Positions 8,413 to 16,739 of a stretch of DNA of 64,000 bases are shown one piece after another. The stretch is from Ruminococcus_C sp963590855 (lineage in GTDB: Bacteria; Bacillota; Clostridia; Oscillospirales; Ruminococcaceae): positions 13,165-77,164 of the forward strand of contig CAVAQT010000008.1 of NCBI GenBank assembly GCA_963590855.1. The letters run 5' to 3'. The number at the start of each line of letters is the position of its first letter. The first letter of the stretch is position 1. The notes under the pieces are model-generated. The model ran no database searches, was not told the DNA's origin, and worked only from the letters and a program-made list of their open reading frames with translations. Both the position numbers and the translations under genes were made by a program.

Positions 8413-9684
8413 ATGAATTCCAGCAATAAAATGAATAATGTTCTGCTTGTGTTGCTTTCGGCTTCTGTGATTGCAACGATCGGTACGATTTTTTATCACT
8501 TCGTGGACACTAGCTATGAGACAGAAACGGCAATTCGTGCAACAGCAGATGAGTCTAAGTTTTTTGAAGGCGTCTACGTTCGCGATGAAAAAGTGCTGAC
8601 ATACGGAGGAACTGGCGCAGTTAGCTACCAGGTTCCGGACGGCGGCAAGATCGCGGTAAATGATGTGATCGCAGAAATATACCCCGATGAAAGTGCTATT
8701 GAAAAAGAACAGCAGATCAGCGCGCTGCAGGCAAAGTTAGACGTGCTGGAACGCATTTCAAATCCGGGTACTCTGGAACAGGCGCAGCCGGCTGACCTGT
8801 CGCGCCAGATTTCTCAGTATTACGAAAAGATCGTGCAGTGCCGCGACAAAGGAAGCCTGGATGATATGACCGCTGCCCAGCAGCAGTTTGTGGAGTCCTA
8901 CAGTACCTATCAGATTGTCATCAGCAAGGGCGCTGTTTCCTTTGCGCAGCAGATCTCGGATCTGACATCGCAGATTCAGACCTTGCAAAGTGAGCAGGAA
9001 ACGCCGATCGATACGGTGACTTCAGACAGCTCTGCTTATTTTGTCAGTCATACCGACGGCCTTGAATCCACCCTGACGGCGGAAAAGCTTTCTGAGATTA
9101 CACCAGACCAAGTTCAGCAGGTTATTCAGGACAGCAAAGACAAACAAAATGAAACCAACCCTAATATCGTTGGAAAGTCTATTGCACAGTACGGATGGTA
9201 TATGCTGGGAATCATCGACAATAAAGACCAGAAATATCAGGTTGGAGATGCCGTAAAGATTCGGCTTATGACCTCTTCTGCGACTGCGGATGCAACTATC
9301 CAGGAACTGCGCAACACCAATGAAGACGGCAAAGTCATGGTCGTTCTTTACAGCGACATGCTGACTTCCGATTTTGTGCAGAACCGCACGGAAGATGTTG
9401 AAATGGTTTTAGGGGAATATAAGGGAATCAAGGTACCTCGAAATGCGATTCGTTTCAAAGACATAGAAGAAACTGTTACTGACGAAGAAACCGGCGAGAA
9501 AAAAACGGAAACCGTAAACTGCCGGGGCGTTTATGTACAGGATGGCGAAAAGATTGAATTTCGTCGCTTGGATGTGGTTTATGAAGGAAGCGATTATGTT
9601 CTTTCAAAACTGAATGCTGGCGATGGGTATTTAATGCTTTATGATTCCATAATTGTAGAAGGGATTGATGCAAATGGAAACTAA
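8413..9684 (+). CDS. HlyD-like single-pass membrane protein of the division cluster
   Basis: The 423-residue protein has one N-terminal membrane segment (about residues 9-28) and a long outside region. A biotinyl-lipoyl-like hairpin lies near 75-95 (VPDGGKIAVNDVIAEIYP), then a coiled-coil stretch at about 95-200 and a second beta domain at about 255-330 (VGDAVKIRL), as in membrane-fusion adaptors of the HlyD family. No transporter partner is nearby. Its place directly ahead of yggS-sepF-ylmH-divIVA is shared with other Clostridia and suggests a cell-envelope or division role, but the function is not known. The 3' end overlaps yggS. Confidence 0.75.
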   Translation: MNSSNKMNNVLLVLLSASVIATIGTIFYHFVDTSYETETAIRATADESKFFEGVYVRDEKVLTYGGTGAVSYQVPDGGKIAVNDVIAEIYPDESAIEKEQQISALQAKLDVLERISNPGTLEQAQPADLSRQISQYYEKIVQCRDKGSLDDMTAAQQQFVESYSTYQIVISKGAVSFAQQISDLTSQIQTLQSEQETPIDTVTSDSSAYFVSHTDGLESTLTAEKLSEITPDQVQQVIQDSKDKQNETNPNIVGKSIAQYGWYMLGIIDNKDQKYQVGDAVKIRLMTSSATADATIQELRNTNEDGKVMVVLYSDMLTSDFVQNRTEDVEMVLGEYKGIKVPRNAIRFKDIEETVTDEETGEKKTETVNCRGVYVQDGEKIEFRRLDVVYEGSDYVLSKLNAGDGYLMLYDSIIVEGIDANGN

Positions 9685-10372
9685 TTTTGCTTATATCGAC
9701 GAAAACTACAAACGGATCGTCGATGCCATGGAAGAAGCGAAAGCGAAATATCGTAAGCCTTCTGATGAAATTACGCTGATGGCTGTGACAAAAACAGTTG
9801 CGCCGGAAGCGGTAAATCATGCGATCGGCTGCGGTATACATACTTTGGGCGAAAACCGCGTACAGGAATATTTGTCCAAAAAGGATTTCTATGAAAAAAA
9901 TGCGAGTGTACACTTTATCGGTCATTTGCAGACCAATAAAGTCAAGTACATCATTGAAGATATGGATCTGATCCATTCTGTTGACAGCGTGAAGCTGGCA
10001 GCAGAGATCGATCGCCATGCTGCCCGCGTCAATAAGATTCAGGATATCCTGATTGAAGTCAATGTGGGCGGTGAAGCGTCGAAAAGCGGTGTTTCACCGG
10101 ATCAGCTGGAGGATCTGTTGCAGCAGGCAGGACAGTTGTCCCATGTACATGTACGGGGACTGATGACGATCCCGCCGGTAGAGGGTGATGAAAAATTTCT
10201 TTACAAAATGCAACAACTTTATCTTGACATTTCCTCCAAAAAAATGGATAATATAGATATGGAGATTTTGTCGATGGGGATGTCGGGGGACTTTGCGACC
10301 GCAATTCGGTATGGTTCTACACTTGTCCGGATTGGGACAGCCCTGTTTGGCGCAAGAAATTATCAAAAGTAA
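9668..10372 (+). CDS. yggS: pyridoxal-phosphate homeostasis protein YggS
   Basis: The protein of about 234 residues is a single-domain PLP-binding TIM barrel (YggS/YlmE/PROSC family) that buffers PLP and affects amino-acid pools. The PLP lysine lies in MAVTKTV near residue 37; TLGENRVQEY, FIGHLQTNK and SMGMSGDFATAIRYGSTLVRIGTALFG are family signatures. ATG codons at 9668 and 9674 are both possible after the GAAGGG at 9658-9663. The gene overlaps the HlyD-like gene by 17 bases. Together with sepF and ylmH it forms the ylm-type cluster of Gram-positives. Confidence 0.93.
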   Translation: MQMETNFAYIDENYKRIVDAMEEAKAKYRKPSDEITLMAVTKTVAPEAVNHAIGCGIHTLGENRVQEYLSKKDFYEKNASVHFIGHLQTNKVKYIIEDMDLIHSVDSVKLAAEIDRHAARVNKIQDILIEVNVGGEASKSGVSPDQLEDLLQQAGQLSHVHVRGLMTIPPVEGDEKFLYKMQQLYLDISSKKMDNIDMEILSMGMSGDFATAIRYGSTLVRIGTALFGARNYQK

Positions 10373-10410
10373 AATAACATCCGCCATCCTGATGTGTGTG
10401 ATGAAAATGC

Positions 10411-10439
10411 ACTGCTGTACCCGCACCACTCACAGCAGT
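10411..10439 (+). other. hairpin in the yggS-sepF gap
   Basis: ACTGCTGT at 10411-10418 pairs with ACAGCAGT at 10432-10439 around a 13-base loop. There is no T-run, so it is not a terminator. It may only shape the sepF leader. Confidence 0.4.
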
Positions 10440-10476
10440 ACAGCAATATCAACTTGTGCGGAGAATGGAGAGTATT

Positions 10477-10962
10477 ATGAACGTATTGGATAGTCTGAAA
10501 GATTTTTTTATGCCGGCTGATGACAGCGAGCCGGAGACCCCGAATATGACTCCGCAGGAAGAAGAACCGGCTCCGGCTCCTTCTGCTGCACCCAACTCCG
10601 GATACAGCAATTCCGGATATTCCAGAAGCGCTTCGTCATATGAAGAGCGCAAGAATGAGCGCTATGCGACAATTAAAGCAACTGCACAGTTCCAGGTCGT
10701 TCTGGTTAAGGCTTCCACATATACAGCAGATTCCAAGAAGGTTGCGGATTACCTGATGCAGAATAAAACAGTTGTTCTGAACCTGGAGGCAATTCAGGAG
10801 CCGGACAAGCGCCGGATCATCGACTTCGTTGTAGGCGCAGCTTATGCAATGCACGGCAGAATCCGTCCCATCGCAAACCAGACATTTTTGATTATTCCGC
10901 AGAATGTCGGATTTGACGGTGACAGCATTGTGGGAGAGCTGCAGGACAGCGGTCTGGTATAA
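10477..10962 (+). CDS. sepF: cell division protein SepF
   Basis: The 161-residue protein binds and bundles FtsZ at the division site and tethers it to the membrane. The N-terminal MNVLDSLKDFFMP resembles the amphipathic membrane helix of SepF. An acidic proline-rich linker follows, then the C-terminal SepF domain (about 75-160) with NLEAIQEPDKRRIIDFVVGAAYAMHG, a core signature. ATG 10477 has GGAG six bases upstream, which beats a GTG seven codons earlier. Confidence 0.94.
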   Translation: MNVLDSLKDFFMPADDSEPETPNMTPQEEEPAPAPSAAPNSGYSNSGYSRSASSYEERKNERYATIKATAQFQVVLVKASTYTADSKKVADYLMQNKTVVLNLEAIQEPDKRRIIDFVVGAAYAMHGRIRPIANQTFLIIPQNVGFDGDSIVGELQDSGLV

Positions 10963-10971
10963 TTTCTGTCA

Positions 10972-11742
10972 ATGGCAAGCCGAAATATGAAAGCGTCGGA
11001 TACGATCCAGGCATACCGGGCGCATTGGAGTGATCTGGCGGCGCGCTGCGTGCGAGACAATCGTCCGTATTTCACAAGCTTTGTTCCGGAAGAAGATCTT
11101 GCATTGGCTGAGCCTATCGCCGGAAAAGCCGGTGCTGTTTGTACGGCTTGGGGCGGCACAGAAAACACCTCTCGTGTCATCCTTTGCTTTGCACCGGATT
11201 TTATTCCCATCGAGCCGGCTCAGTTTCCGATACAATGCCTGACGCTTTCTTATCGTTCTCCGCAGCCGCCTGCACACCGTGACATTCTCGGCGCATGCAT
11301 GGGCTGTAATTTGGAACGGGATACCATTGGGGACATCCTGATCGACGCAAAAAAGGCACAGATATTTGTCTGTACAGCGGTTGCGCCTGTACTTTTGCAG
11401 GAATTGCACCAGATTGGACGGATCGGTGTCAGCGTGACGGGAGATGATCCGGTCTGCCTGTCGGTAAAAGCGGATTTTCTGCCGATACAGGGTACAATTG
11501 CTTCTCTTCGGGCGGATGCTGTTGCAGCCTTTGTAACGCGTTTGAGCCGGGAAAAGGCAGTACAGTTGATCCGACAAGGCCGGCTGACCTGCCGTCATGC
11601 AACGATTGAAACTCCTTCTGCTTCCATGCAGATCGGTGATGTATTTTCAGTGCGGGGATACGGAAAATTTCGTATCGAAGCAATTGATGGTATGAGCCGA
11701 AAGGGGAGATACCATATCACAATTCAAAAATATCAGGGCTAG
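10972..11742 (+). CDS. ylmH: YlmH-type S4 RNA-binding protein
   Basis: The 256-residue protein has the YlmH layout: an N-terminal domain with RDILGACMGCNLERDTIGDI around residues 100-120 and a C-terminal S4 domain at about 180-255. YlmH is a known member of the division cluster and in Bacillus binds ribosomal particles in translation-quality control. It starts nine bases after the sepF stop with only a weak ribosome binding site, which suggests coupling to sepF. Confidence 0.9.
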   Translation: MASRNMKASDTIQAYRAHWSDLAARCVRDNRPYFTSFVPEEDLALAEPIAGKAGAVCTAWGGTENTSRVILCFAPDFIPIEPAQFPIQCLTLSYRSPQPPAHRDILGACMGCNLERDTIGDILIDAKKAQIFVCTAVAPVLLQELHQIGRIGVSVTGDDPVCLSVKADFLPIQGTIASLRADAVAAFVTRLSREKAVQLIRQGRLTCRHATIETPSASMQIGDVFSVRGYGKFRIEAIDGMSRKGRYHITIQKYQG

Positions 11743-11790
11743 CGCTGCCGAGAAAATGACAGCGAGGCTCTTATGAGAGGAGATATCATA

Positions 11791-12435
11791 ATGATTAGCG
11801 CAAGTGAGATCCATGAACTGCGATTTGAAAAAGCAGCTTTCGGCTATAAGCAGGAAGACATCGATGAGTTCCTGAACAAGTTGGAAGAAGAAGTTGCACT
11901 GGCTCAGCGTGAGTTAGACGACAGCAACAACAAGATTCAGGTTCTGGCAGATAAAGTCCGTGAATATATGCGTGACGAAGATGCCCTGAAAGATGCTCTT
12001 CTGGGCGCACAAAAAGAAGGTCACCGCATCATCGCAGAGGCAAATGCCAAGGCTGATGAGATCATTGCACAGGCAAAAGAGAAAGCGGATGCAATGATGG
12101 ATGAAGTGACTGTTCAGCATGATGCCCTCATTGAAAAGAATGAGGCTGAGATCGAGGAAGAACACAAAAAGCTGGCTGCTGCGAAGAAGCAGGTCGCTGA
12201 CTTTAAGAAGGCACTCTTCGATATGTATAAGGAACATTTAAACATGCTCTCCGCGATGCCGGATGAGGATGATACTACATTTGGCGTGTCAGAAGACACC
12301 GAACCGTCTGAGCCGAAGAAGTCGGAAGAAGCAGCTCCGTCTGCAACAGATCCGTTTGCTTCTGCACAGTTTTCTGCAAAAACGATCCAGGGAGCATATG
12401 ACTCCAGATTTGGTGATTTGCAGGACAAAGACTAA
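11791..12435 (+). CDS. divIVA: septum/pole-placement protein DivIVA
   Basis: The 214-residue coiled-coil protein binds curved membrane at poles and septa. Its start ISASEIHELRFEKAAFGYKQEDIDEFL is the DivIVA membrane-binding domain, with the F and R/K pattern of the family. Helical coiled coil spans about 30-155, and an acidic, low-complexity tail carries repeated SEPKKSEEA-type residues. AGAGGAG stands eight bases before ATG 11791, so the six upstream codons of open frame are left out. Confidence 0.93.
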   Translation: MISASEIHELRFEKAAFGYKQEDIDEFLNKLEEEVALAQRELDDSNNKIQVLADKVREYMRDEDALKDALLGAQKEGHRIIAEANAKADEIIAQAKEKADAMMDEVTVQHDALIEKNEAEIEEEHKKLAAAKKQVADFKKALFDMYKEHLNMLSAMPDEDDTTFGVSEDTEPSEPKKSEEAAPSATDPFASAQFSAKTIQGAYDSRFGDLQDKD

Positions 12436-12503
12436 TTTCAGGGAAAGGAGCGGCTCTCTTTGATCGGCATGCAGCCGATAAAGAATATGAGCCGGATCAA
12501 GTT

Positions 12504-15284
12504 ATGTCACAGGATTACACAAAGACCTTAAATTTGCCCAAGACAGACTTCCCCATGCGCGGAAATCTGCCGAAGCGGGAACCGGACACCTTGCAGAAAT
12601 GGGAAGACGAAGATCTGTATGAGCAGATGATCGCCAAAAATGAAGGAAAGCCGAAGTATATTCTTCATGACGGCCCTCCCTATGCCAATGGCGAGATTCA
12701 CCTGGGTACTGCGTTGAATAAAACGCTGAAAGATTTCATTGTAAAGTACAAAAACATGAGCGGTTTTTGTGCGCCATATGTTCCCGGCTGGGACACTCAT
12801 GGTCTGCCGATCGAACTGAAGGCAGTGAAGTCTATCGGTGTGGAAAATGGCGCAATTCCGCCGGTTGAACTTCGGAAGCACTGCAAGGATTTTGCAATGA
12901 TGCACGTCAAGAATCAGATGGCACAGTTTAAGCGTCTGGGAAGCCTGGGACATTACTGTGATCCCTATCTGACCTTGAAGCCGGAATATGAAGCGCGTCA
13001 GGTCGAAGTATTCGGCGAGATGGCAAAGCGCGGCTATATGTATAAGGGCTTGAAGCCGGTTTACTGGTGCCCGGACTGCAACACTGCTTTGGCAGAAGCA
13101 GAGATCGAATATGAAAACGATCCGTGCTATTCTATCTATGTAAAGTTCCAGGTAACAGATGATAAGGGCGTGTTCACTAAACTGGGCATTGCGAAGGAAA
13201 AGATCTACTTTGTGATTTGGACAACCACCACATGGACGATCCCGGGCAACCTGGCGATCTGTGTTGGCCCTTCTTATGATTATACCCTGGTAAAGGTCGG
13301 CGACGAGTATTACTGCATGGCAGCAGAACTGGTCAGCGCAACCATGAAGGCAGCCGGCATCACGGAATATGAAATGGTCGGCAGCTTTAGCGGCGCAGAA
13401 CTGGAACATATGAAGACCAAGCATCCGCTGTACGACCGCCTTTCTCCGGTAATCGTAGGCGACCATGTCACACTGGAAAGCGGTACCGGATGCGTACACA
13501 CTGCACCTGGCTATGGTGTAGAGGACTTTGAGGTCTGCAAAAACTATGATGACATCGGCATTTTGGTATGCGTTGACGATAAGGGTCGCCAGACCAAGGA
13601 AGCCGGCGAATTTGAGGGCATGGATACCGATGAGGCAAACCGTGCCATTGCCGCAAAGCTGACCGAAGTTGGCGCAATGCTGGCAACGGAAAAGATCGTC
13701 CACCAGTATCCGCACTGCTGGCGCTGCCATAAGCCGATCATCTACCGCGCAACCGAGCAGTGGTTCTGCTCTGTAAACGGTTTTAAGGATGAAGCAATCA
13801 AGGCGATCGAGAATGTGAAGTGGATTCCGGCATGGGGCGAAGAGCGCATCAAGGGCATGGTTCGTGACCGCAGCGACTGGTGCATTTCCCGTCAGCGTAC
13901 CTGGGGCGTTCCGATTCCGATCATCTATTGCAAAAACTGCAAAAAGCCCATTGTCAATGACACCACCATCCACGATATTGCAGCGCTGTTCCGTAAGGAG
14001 GGCGCAGATGCATGGTGGACAAAGGAGCTTTCTGAATTTCTTTCTCCGGAAGTACAGTGCGAATGCGGCTGCAAGGAATTTACCAAGGAATATGACATCA
14101 TGGATGTCTGGTTTGACAGCGGTGTTTCCCACAGTGCTGTCATGGAACAGTATGACTGTCTCCAGTGGCCGGCTGATTTGTACCTGGAAGGCGCAGACCA
14201 GTACCGCGGCTGGTTCCAGTCCTCTCTGCTGACTTCTGTAGTTTATAAGGGCAGCGCACCGTATAAGGCTGTCTGCACACACGGCTGGGTCGTTGACGGC
14301 GAGGGCAGAAAGATGTCCAAATCTCTGGGCAACGGTATCATGCCGGAAGAGATCGTAAAGCAGTACGGCGCAGACATTCTCCGCCTGTGGGTTGCTTCTT
14401 CGGATTATCATTCAGATATCCGTATTTCCAAGGCAATCCTGGGACAGCTTTCGGATGCGTATAAGAAAATCCGTAACACTGCCCGCTACATTCTGGGCAA
14501 TCTGGGCAATGGCGATGGCTTCCACCCGGATCGGGACAGCGTTTCCGACGACCAGCTGATGGAACTGGATCGCTGGGCACTGATGCGTCTGGACAACGTG
14601 ATCCAGAAAGCGCATGAGGGCTATGAAGCATTCGATTTCCATATTGTATTCCATGCAATTCACAATTACTGCACTACAGATCTGTCCAACTTCTATCTGG
14701 ATATCATCAAGGATCGCCTGTACTGCGAAAAGGAAAACTCTGTAGAGCGCCGTGCGGCACAGACAACGATCTATCGCATTCTGAGCGCACTGACAAGACT
14801 GATCGCACCGATTCTGTCCTTTACCGCAGAAGAGATCTGGTCTTATCTGCCGCATGCAGCAAGCGATGATGCCAAGAGTGTGTTCCTGAATGATATGCCG
14901 AAGGCAAGCGGCCTGACAGAAGATGCTGACTTTATGGCAAAGTGGGATCTGATCTATCAGACTCGTATGGAAGCCAATAAGGTATTGGAAGAAAAGAGAA
15001 ATGAAAAGCTGATCGGTAAATCTTTGGAAGCAAAGGTGACCATTTCAGTTGCGGATGATGCACAGTTTGCAATTTTGTCTGAAGCAGAAGAGATCCTGGC
15101 GAAGGTTCTCATTGTTTCTGCGGTTTCTGTGGTCAAGGCAGAATCCGGCGAAACAGTTTATACCGTAGAACATGCTTCCGGTGAAAAGTGCGATCGCTGC
15201 TGGATGTATCTGGACAGCGTCGGAAAGAATGCTGCGCATCCGACACTTTGCGCACGTTGTGCTTCCGTTATCGAAAAACAGTAA
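12504..15284 (+). CDS. ileS: isoleucyl-tRNA synthetase
   Basis: The 926-residue class I synthetase charges tRNA-Ile. The HIGH-equivalent motif is in PPYANGEIHLGTALNK, the editing domain covers about 190-400, and KMSKSLGNG is near residue 600. The C-terminal zinc finger has CDRCW and CARC pairs in the last 35 residues, as in the bacterial type. Only 68 bases separate it from divIVA, with no room for a T-box, so it is likely expressed from upstream. The ribosome binding site at ATG 12504 is weak. Confidence 0.97.
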   Translation: MSQDYTKTLNLPKTDFPMRGNLPKREPDTLQKWEDEDLYEQMIAKNEGKPKYILHDGPPYANGEIHLGTALNKTLKDFIVKYKNMSGFCAPYVPGWDTHGLPIELKAVKSIGVENGAIPPVELRKHCKDFAMMHVKNQMAQFKRLGSLGHYCDPYLTLKPEYEARQVEVFGEMAKRGYMYKGLKPVYWCPDCNTALAEAEIEYENDPCYSIYVKFQVTDDKGVFTKLGIAKEKIYFVIWTTTTWTIPGNLAICVGPSYDYTLVKVGDEYYCMAAELVSATMKAAGITEYEMVGSFSGAELEHMKTKHPLYDRLSPVIVGDHVTLESGTGCVHTAPGYGVEDFEVCKNYDDIGILVCVDDKGRQTKEAGEFEGMDTDEANRAIAAKLTEVGAMLATEKIVHQYPHCWRCHKPIIYRATEQWFCSVNGFKDEAIKAIENVKWIPAWGEERIKGMVRDRSDWCISRQRTWGVPIPIIYCKNCKKPIVNDTTIHDIAALFRKEGADAWWTKELSEFLSPEVQCECGCKEFTKEYDIMDVWFDSGVSHSAVMEQYDCLQWPADLYLEGADQYRGWFQSSLLTSVVYKGSAPYKAVCTHGWVVDGEGRKMSKSLGNGIMPEEIVKQYGADILRLWVASSDYHSDIRISKAILGQLSDAYKKIRNTARYILGNLGNGDGFHPDRDSVSDDQLMELDRWALMRLDNVIQKAHEGYEAFDFHIVFHAIHNYCTTDLSNFYLDIIKDRLYCEKENSVERRAAQTTIYRILSALTRLIAPILSFTAEEIWSYLPHAASDDAKSVFLNDMPKASGLTEDADFMAKWDLIYQTRMEANKVLEEKRNEKLIGKSLEAKVTISVADDAQFAILSEAEEILAKVLIVSAVSVVKAESGETVYTVEHASGEKCDRCWMYLDSVGKNAAHPTLCARCASVIEKQ

Positions 15285-15303
15285 TCGGGAAAGGAAATAT
15301 TCT

Positions 15304-15819
15304 GTGCTGATTGCAGCGATAATTGGAATTGTTTTATTGACAACAGCAGATCAGCTGATTAAGTATTGGGCAATTCAGGAATTAAAACCGGTAGGTACAA
15401 TGTCATTTCTGCACATTGGCAATACTAAGATCATGGATCTGACCTATTTGGAAAATAACGGTGCTGTTTTCAGCAGCTTTGCCGGAATGCGCTGGTTGTT
15501 GATCGGAACGACTGCTGTTCTAATGGCTTTCTGTGCGTACTGGCTGGTGCGGCATGGAAAGAAATCGAAGCTGCTGACAGCCAGTCTCACTCTGATCCTG
15601 AGCGGAGGTCTCGGAAATCTCATTGACCGTCTATTTCGCGGCGGACTCGTTGTTGATTATTTTGACGTCAAGCTGTTTCGATTTGCTGTATTCAACTTCG
15701 CAGATTGCTGCGTTGTTATCGGAGTGATCCTGTTTGCGTTGTATTTTCTTTTCATAGAGCCGAAGCTTAGCAAACAAGAGGAATCGGCGAAAAAAAAGGA
15801 GGGCGATTCCAATGCCTGA
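15304..15819 (+). CDS. lspA: lipoprotein signal peptidase LspA
   Basis: The 171-residue membrane aspartyl protease cleaves the signal peptide of lipidated prolipoproteins. Four hydrophobic helices are visible. The catalytic aspartates are in GNLIDR and VVDYFDV, with the conserved NNGAVFS segment before them. The start is a GTG at 15304, 19 bases after the ileS stop with GGAAAGG upstream; the frame is open further into ileS but without a site. The ileS-lspA-rluD order is common. It overlaps the next gene by eight bases. Confidence 0.95.
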   Translation: MLIAAIIGIVLLTTADQLIKYWAIQELKPVGTMSFLHIGNTKIMDLTYLENNGAVFSSFAGMRWLLIGTTAVLMAFCAYWLVRHGKKSKLLTASLTLILSGGLGNLIDRLFRGGLVVDYFDVKLFRFAVFNFADCCVVIGVILFALYFLFIEPKLSKQEESAKKKEGDSNA

Positions 15820-16726
15820 AACAGTATCTTTTCTGGTTCCTTCAGATGCAGACGGAGAGCGTCTGGACAAGTGGCTTTCCGGACAGGAAATGCTTGAAAT
15901 GACGCGTTCTGCGCTGCAAAATCAGATGGAACGGGGAAATGTAACTGTCAATGGCAAGGCGGTCTCCAAAAATTATCGCCAAAAAAGCGGAGATACTGTT
16001 CTGGTAACATTGCCGGATCCGGAGCCGCTGGAACTGCAGCCAGAAAATATTCCGTTGGATATTGTGTACGAGGACGATGACCTTCTGGTTGTCAATAAGC
16101 CCAAGGGAATGGTCGTCCATCCGGCGCCGGGGCATTCCACCGGAACGCTGGTGCATGCGCTGCTCTATCACTGCGGTGACCGTCTGTCCAGCATCAATGG
16201 CGTGATACGTCCTGGAATCGTACACCGCATCGACCGCTTTACCAGCGGATTGCTGATGGTGGCAAAAAACGATATCGCGCACCAGTCTCTCTCCGCACAG
16301 ATCGCTGCCCACTCCTTTACGCGAGAGTACCAGGCAGTCGCTATGGGACGCTTTCGGGAAACCGAGGGCACGATCAACGCACCCATCGGCAGACATCCGG
16401 TGGATCGTAAAAAAATGTGCGTTACCGAAAAAAATTCCAAGCCGGCTGTGACCCACTATTCAGTGATTACCGAATATGCGCGGGCAACGCATCTGCGGCT
16501 GCGATTGGAGACCGGGCGAACGCATCAAATTCGTGTACATCTGGCATACCTGGGACATCCGGTGCTGGGAGACGATGTCTACGGCAAGCCGTTTCCCGGG
16601 ATAGAAGGGCAGTGTCTGCACGCTGCCAAGATCGGATTTGTGCATCCCACATCCGGTGCCTATATGGAGTTTGAAAGCCCTCTGCCGGAATATTTTGAAA
16701 AGGTTCTGCGCAAGCTGAGATCCTGA
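15812..16726 (+). CDS. rluD: RluA/RluD-family 23S rRNA pseudouridine synthase
   Basis: The 304-residue enzyme has an N-terminal S4 domain (about 10-75) and a pseudouridine synthase domain. The catalytic aspartate is in VHRIDRFTSGLLMVAKN near residue 140; RTHQIRVHLAYLGHPVLGDDVYG is the second signature. By family it isomerises uridines in 23S rRNA, probably in helix 69, though exact positions cannot be read from sequence. AGGAGGG lies about eight bases upstream and the start overlaps the lspA end. Confidence 0.93.
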   Translation: MPETVSFLVPSDADGERLDKWLSGQEMLEMTRSALQNQMERGNVTVNGKAVSKNYRQKSGDTVLVTLPDPEPLELQPENIPLDIVYEDDDLLVVNKPKGMVVHPAPGHSTGTLVHALLYHCGDRLSSINGVIRPGIVHRIDRFTSGLLMVAKNDIAHQSLSAQIAAHSFTREYQAVAMGRFRETEGTINAPIGRHPVDRKKMCVTEKNSKPAVTHYSVITEYARATHLRLRLETGRTHQIRVHLAYLGHPVLGDDVYGKPFPGIEGQCLHAAKIGFVHPTSGAYMEFESPLPEYFEKVLRKLRS

Positions 16727-16739
16727 AAGGGTGATTTGA

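Noticed and set aside
12436..12503. possible T-box ahead of ileS
   Set aside because: The gap is only 68 bases, lacks the T-box core sequence and has no terminator.
12528..14411. 627-codon ORF antisense to ileS
   Set aside because: Cysteine-, isoleucine- and histidine-rich translation with no family motif. Long antisense frames arise here from codon bias in the real gene.
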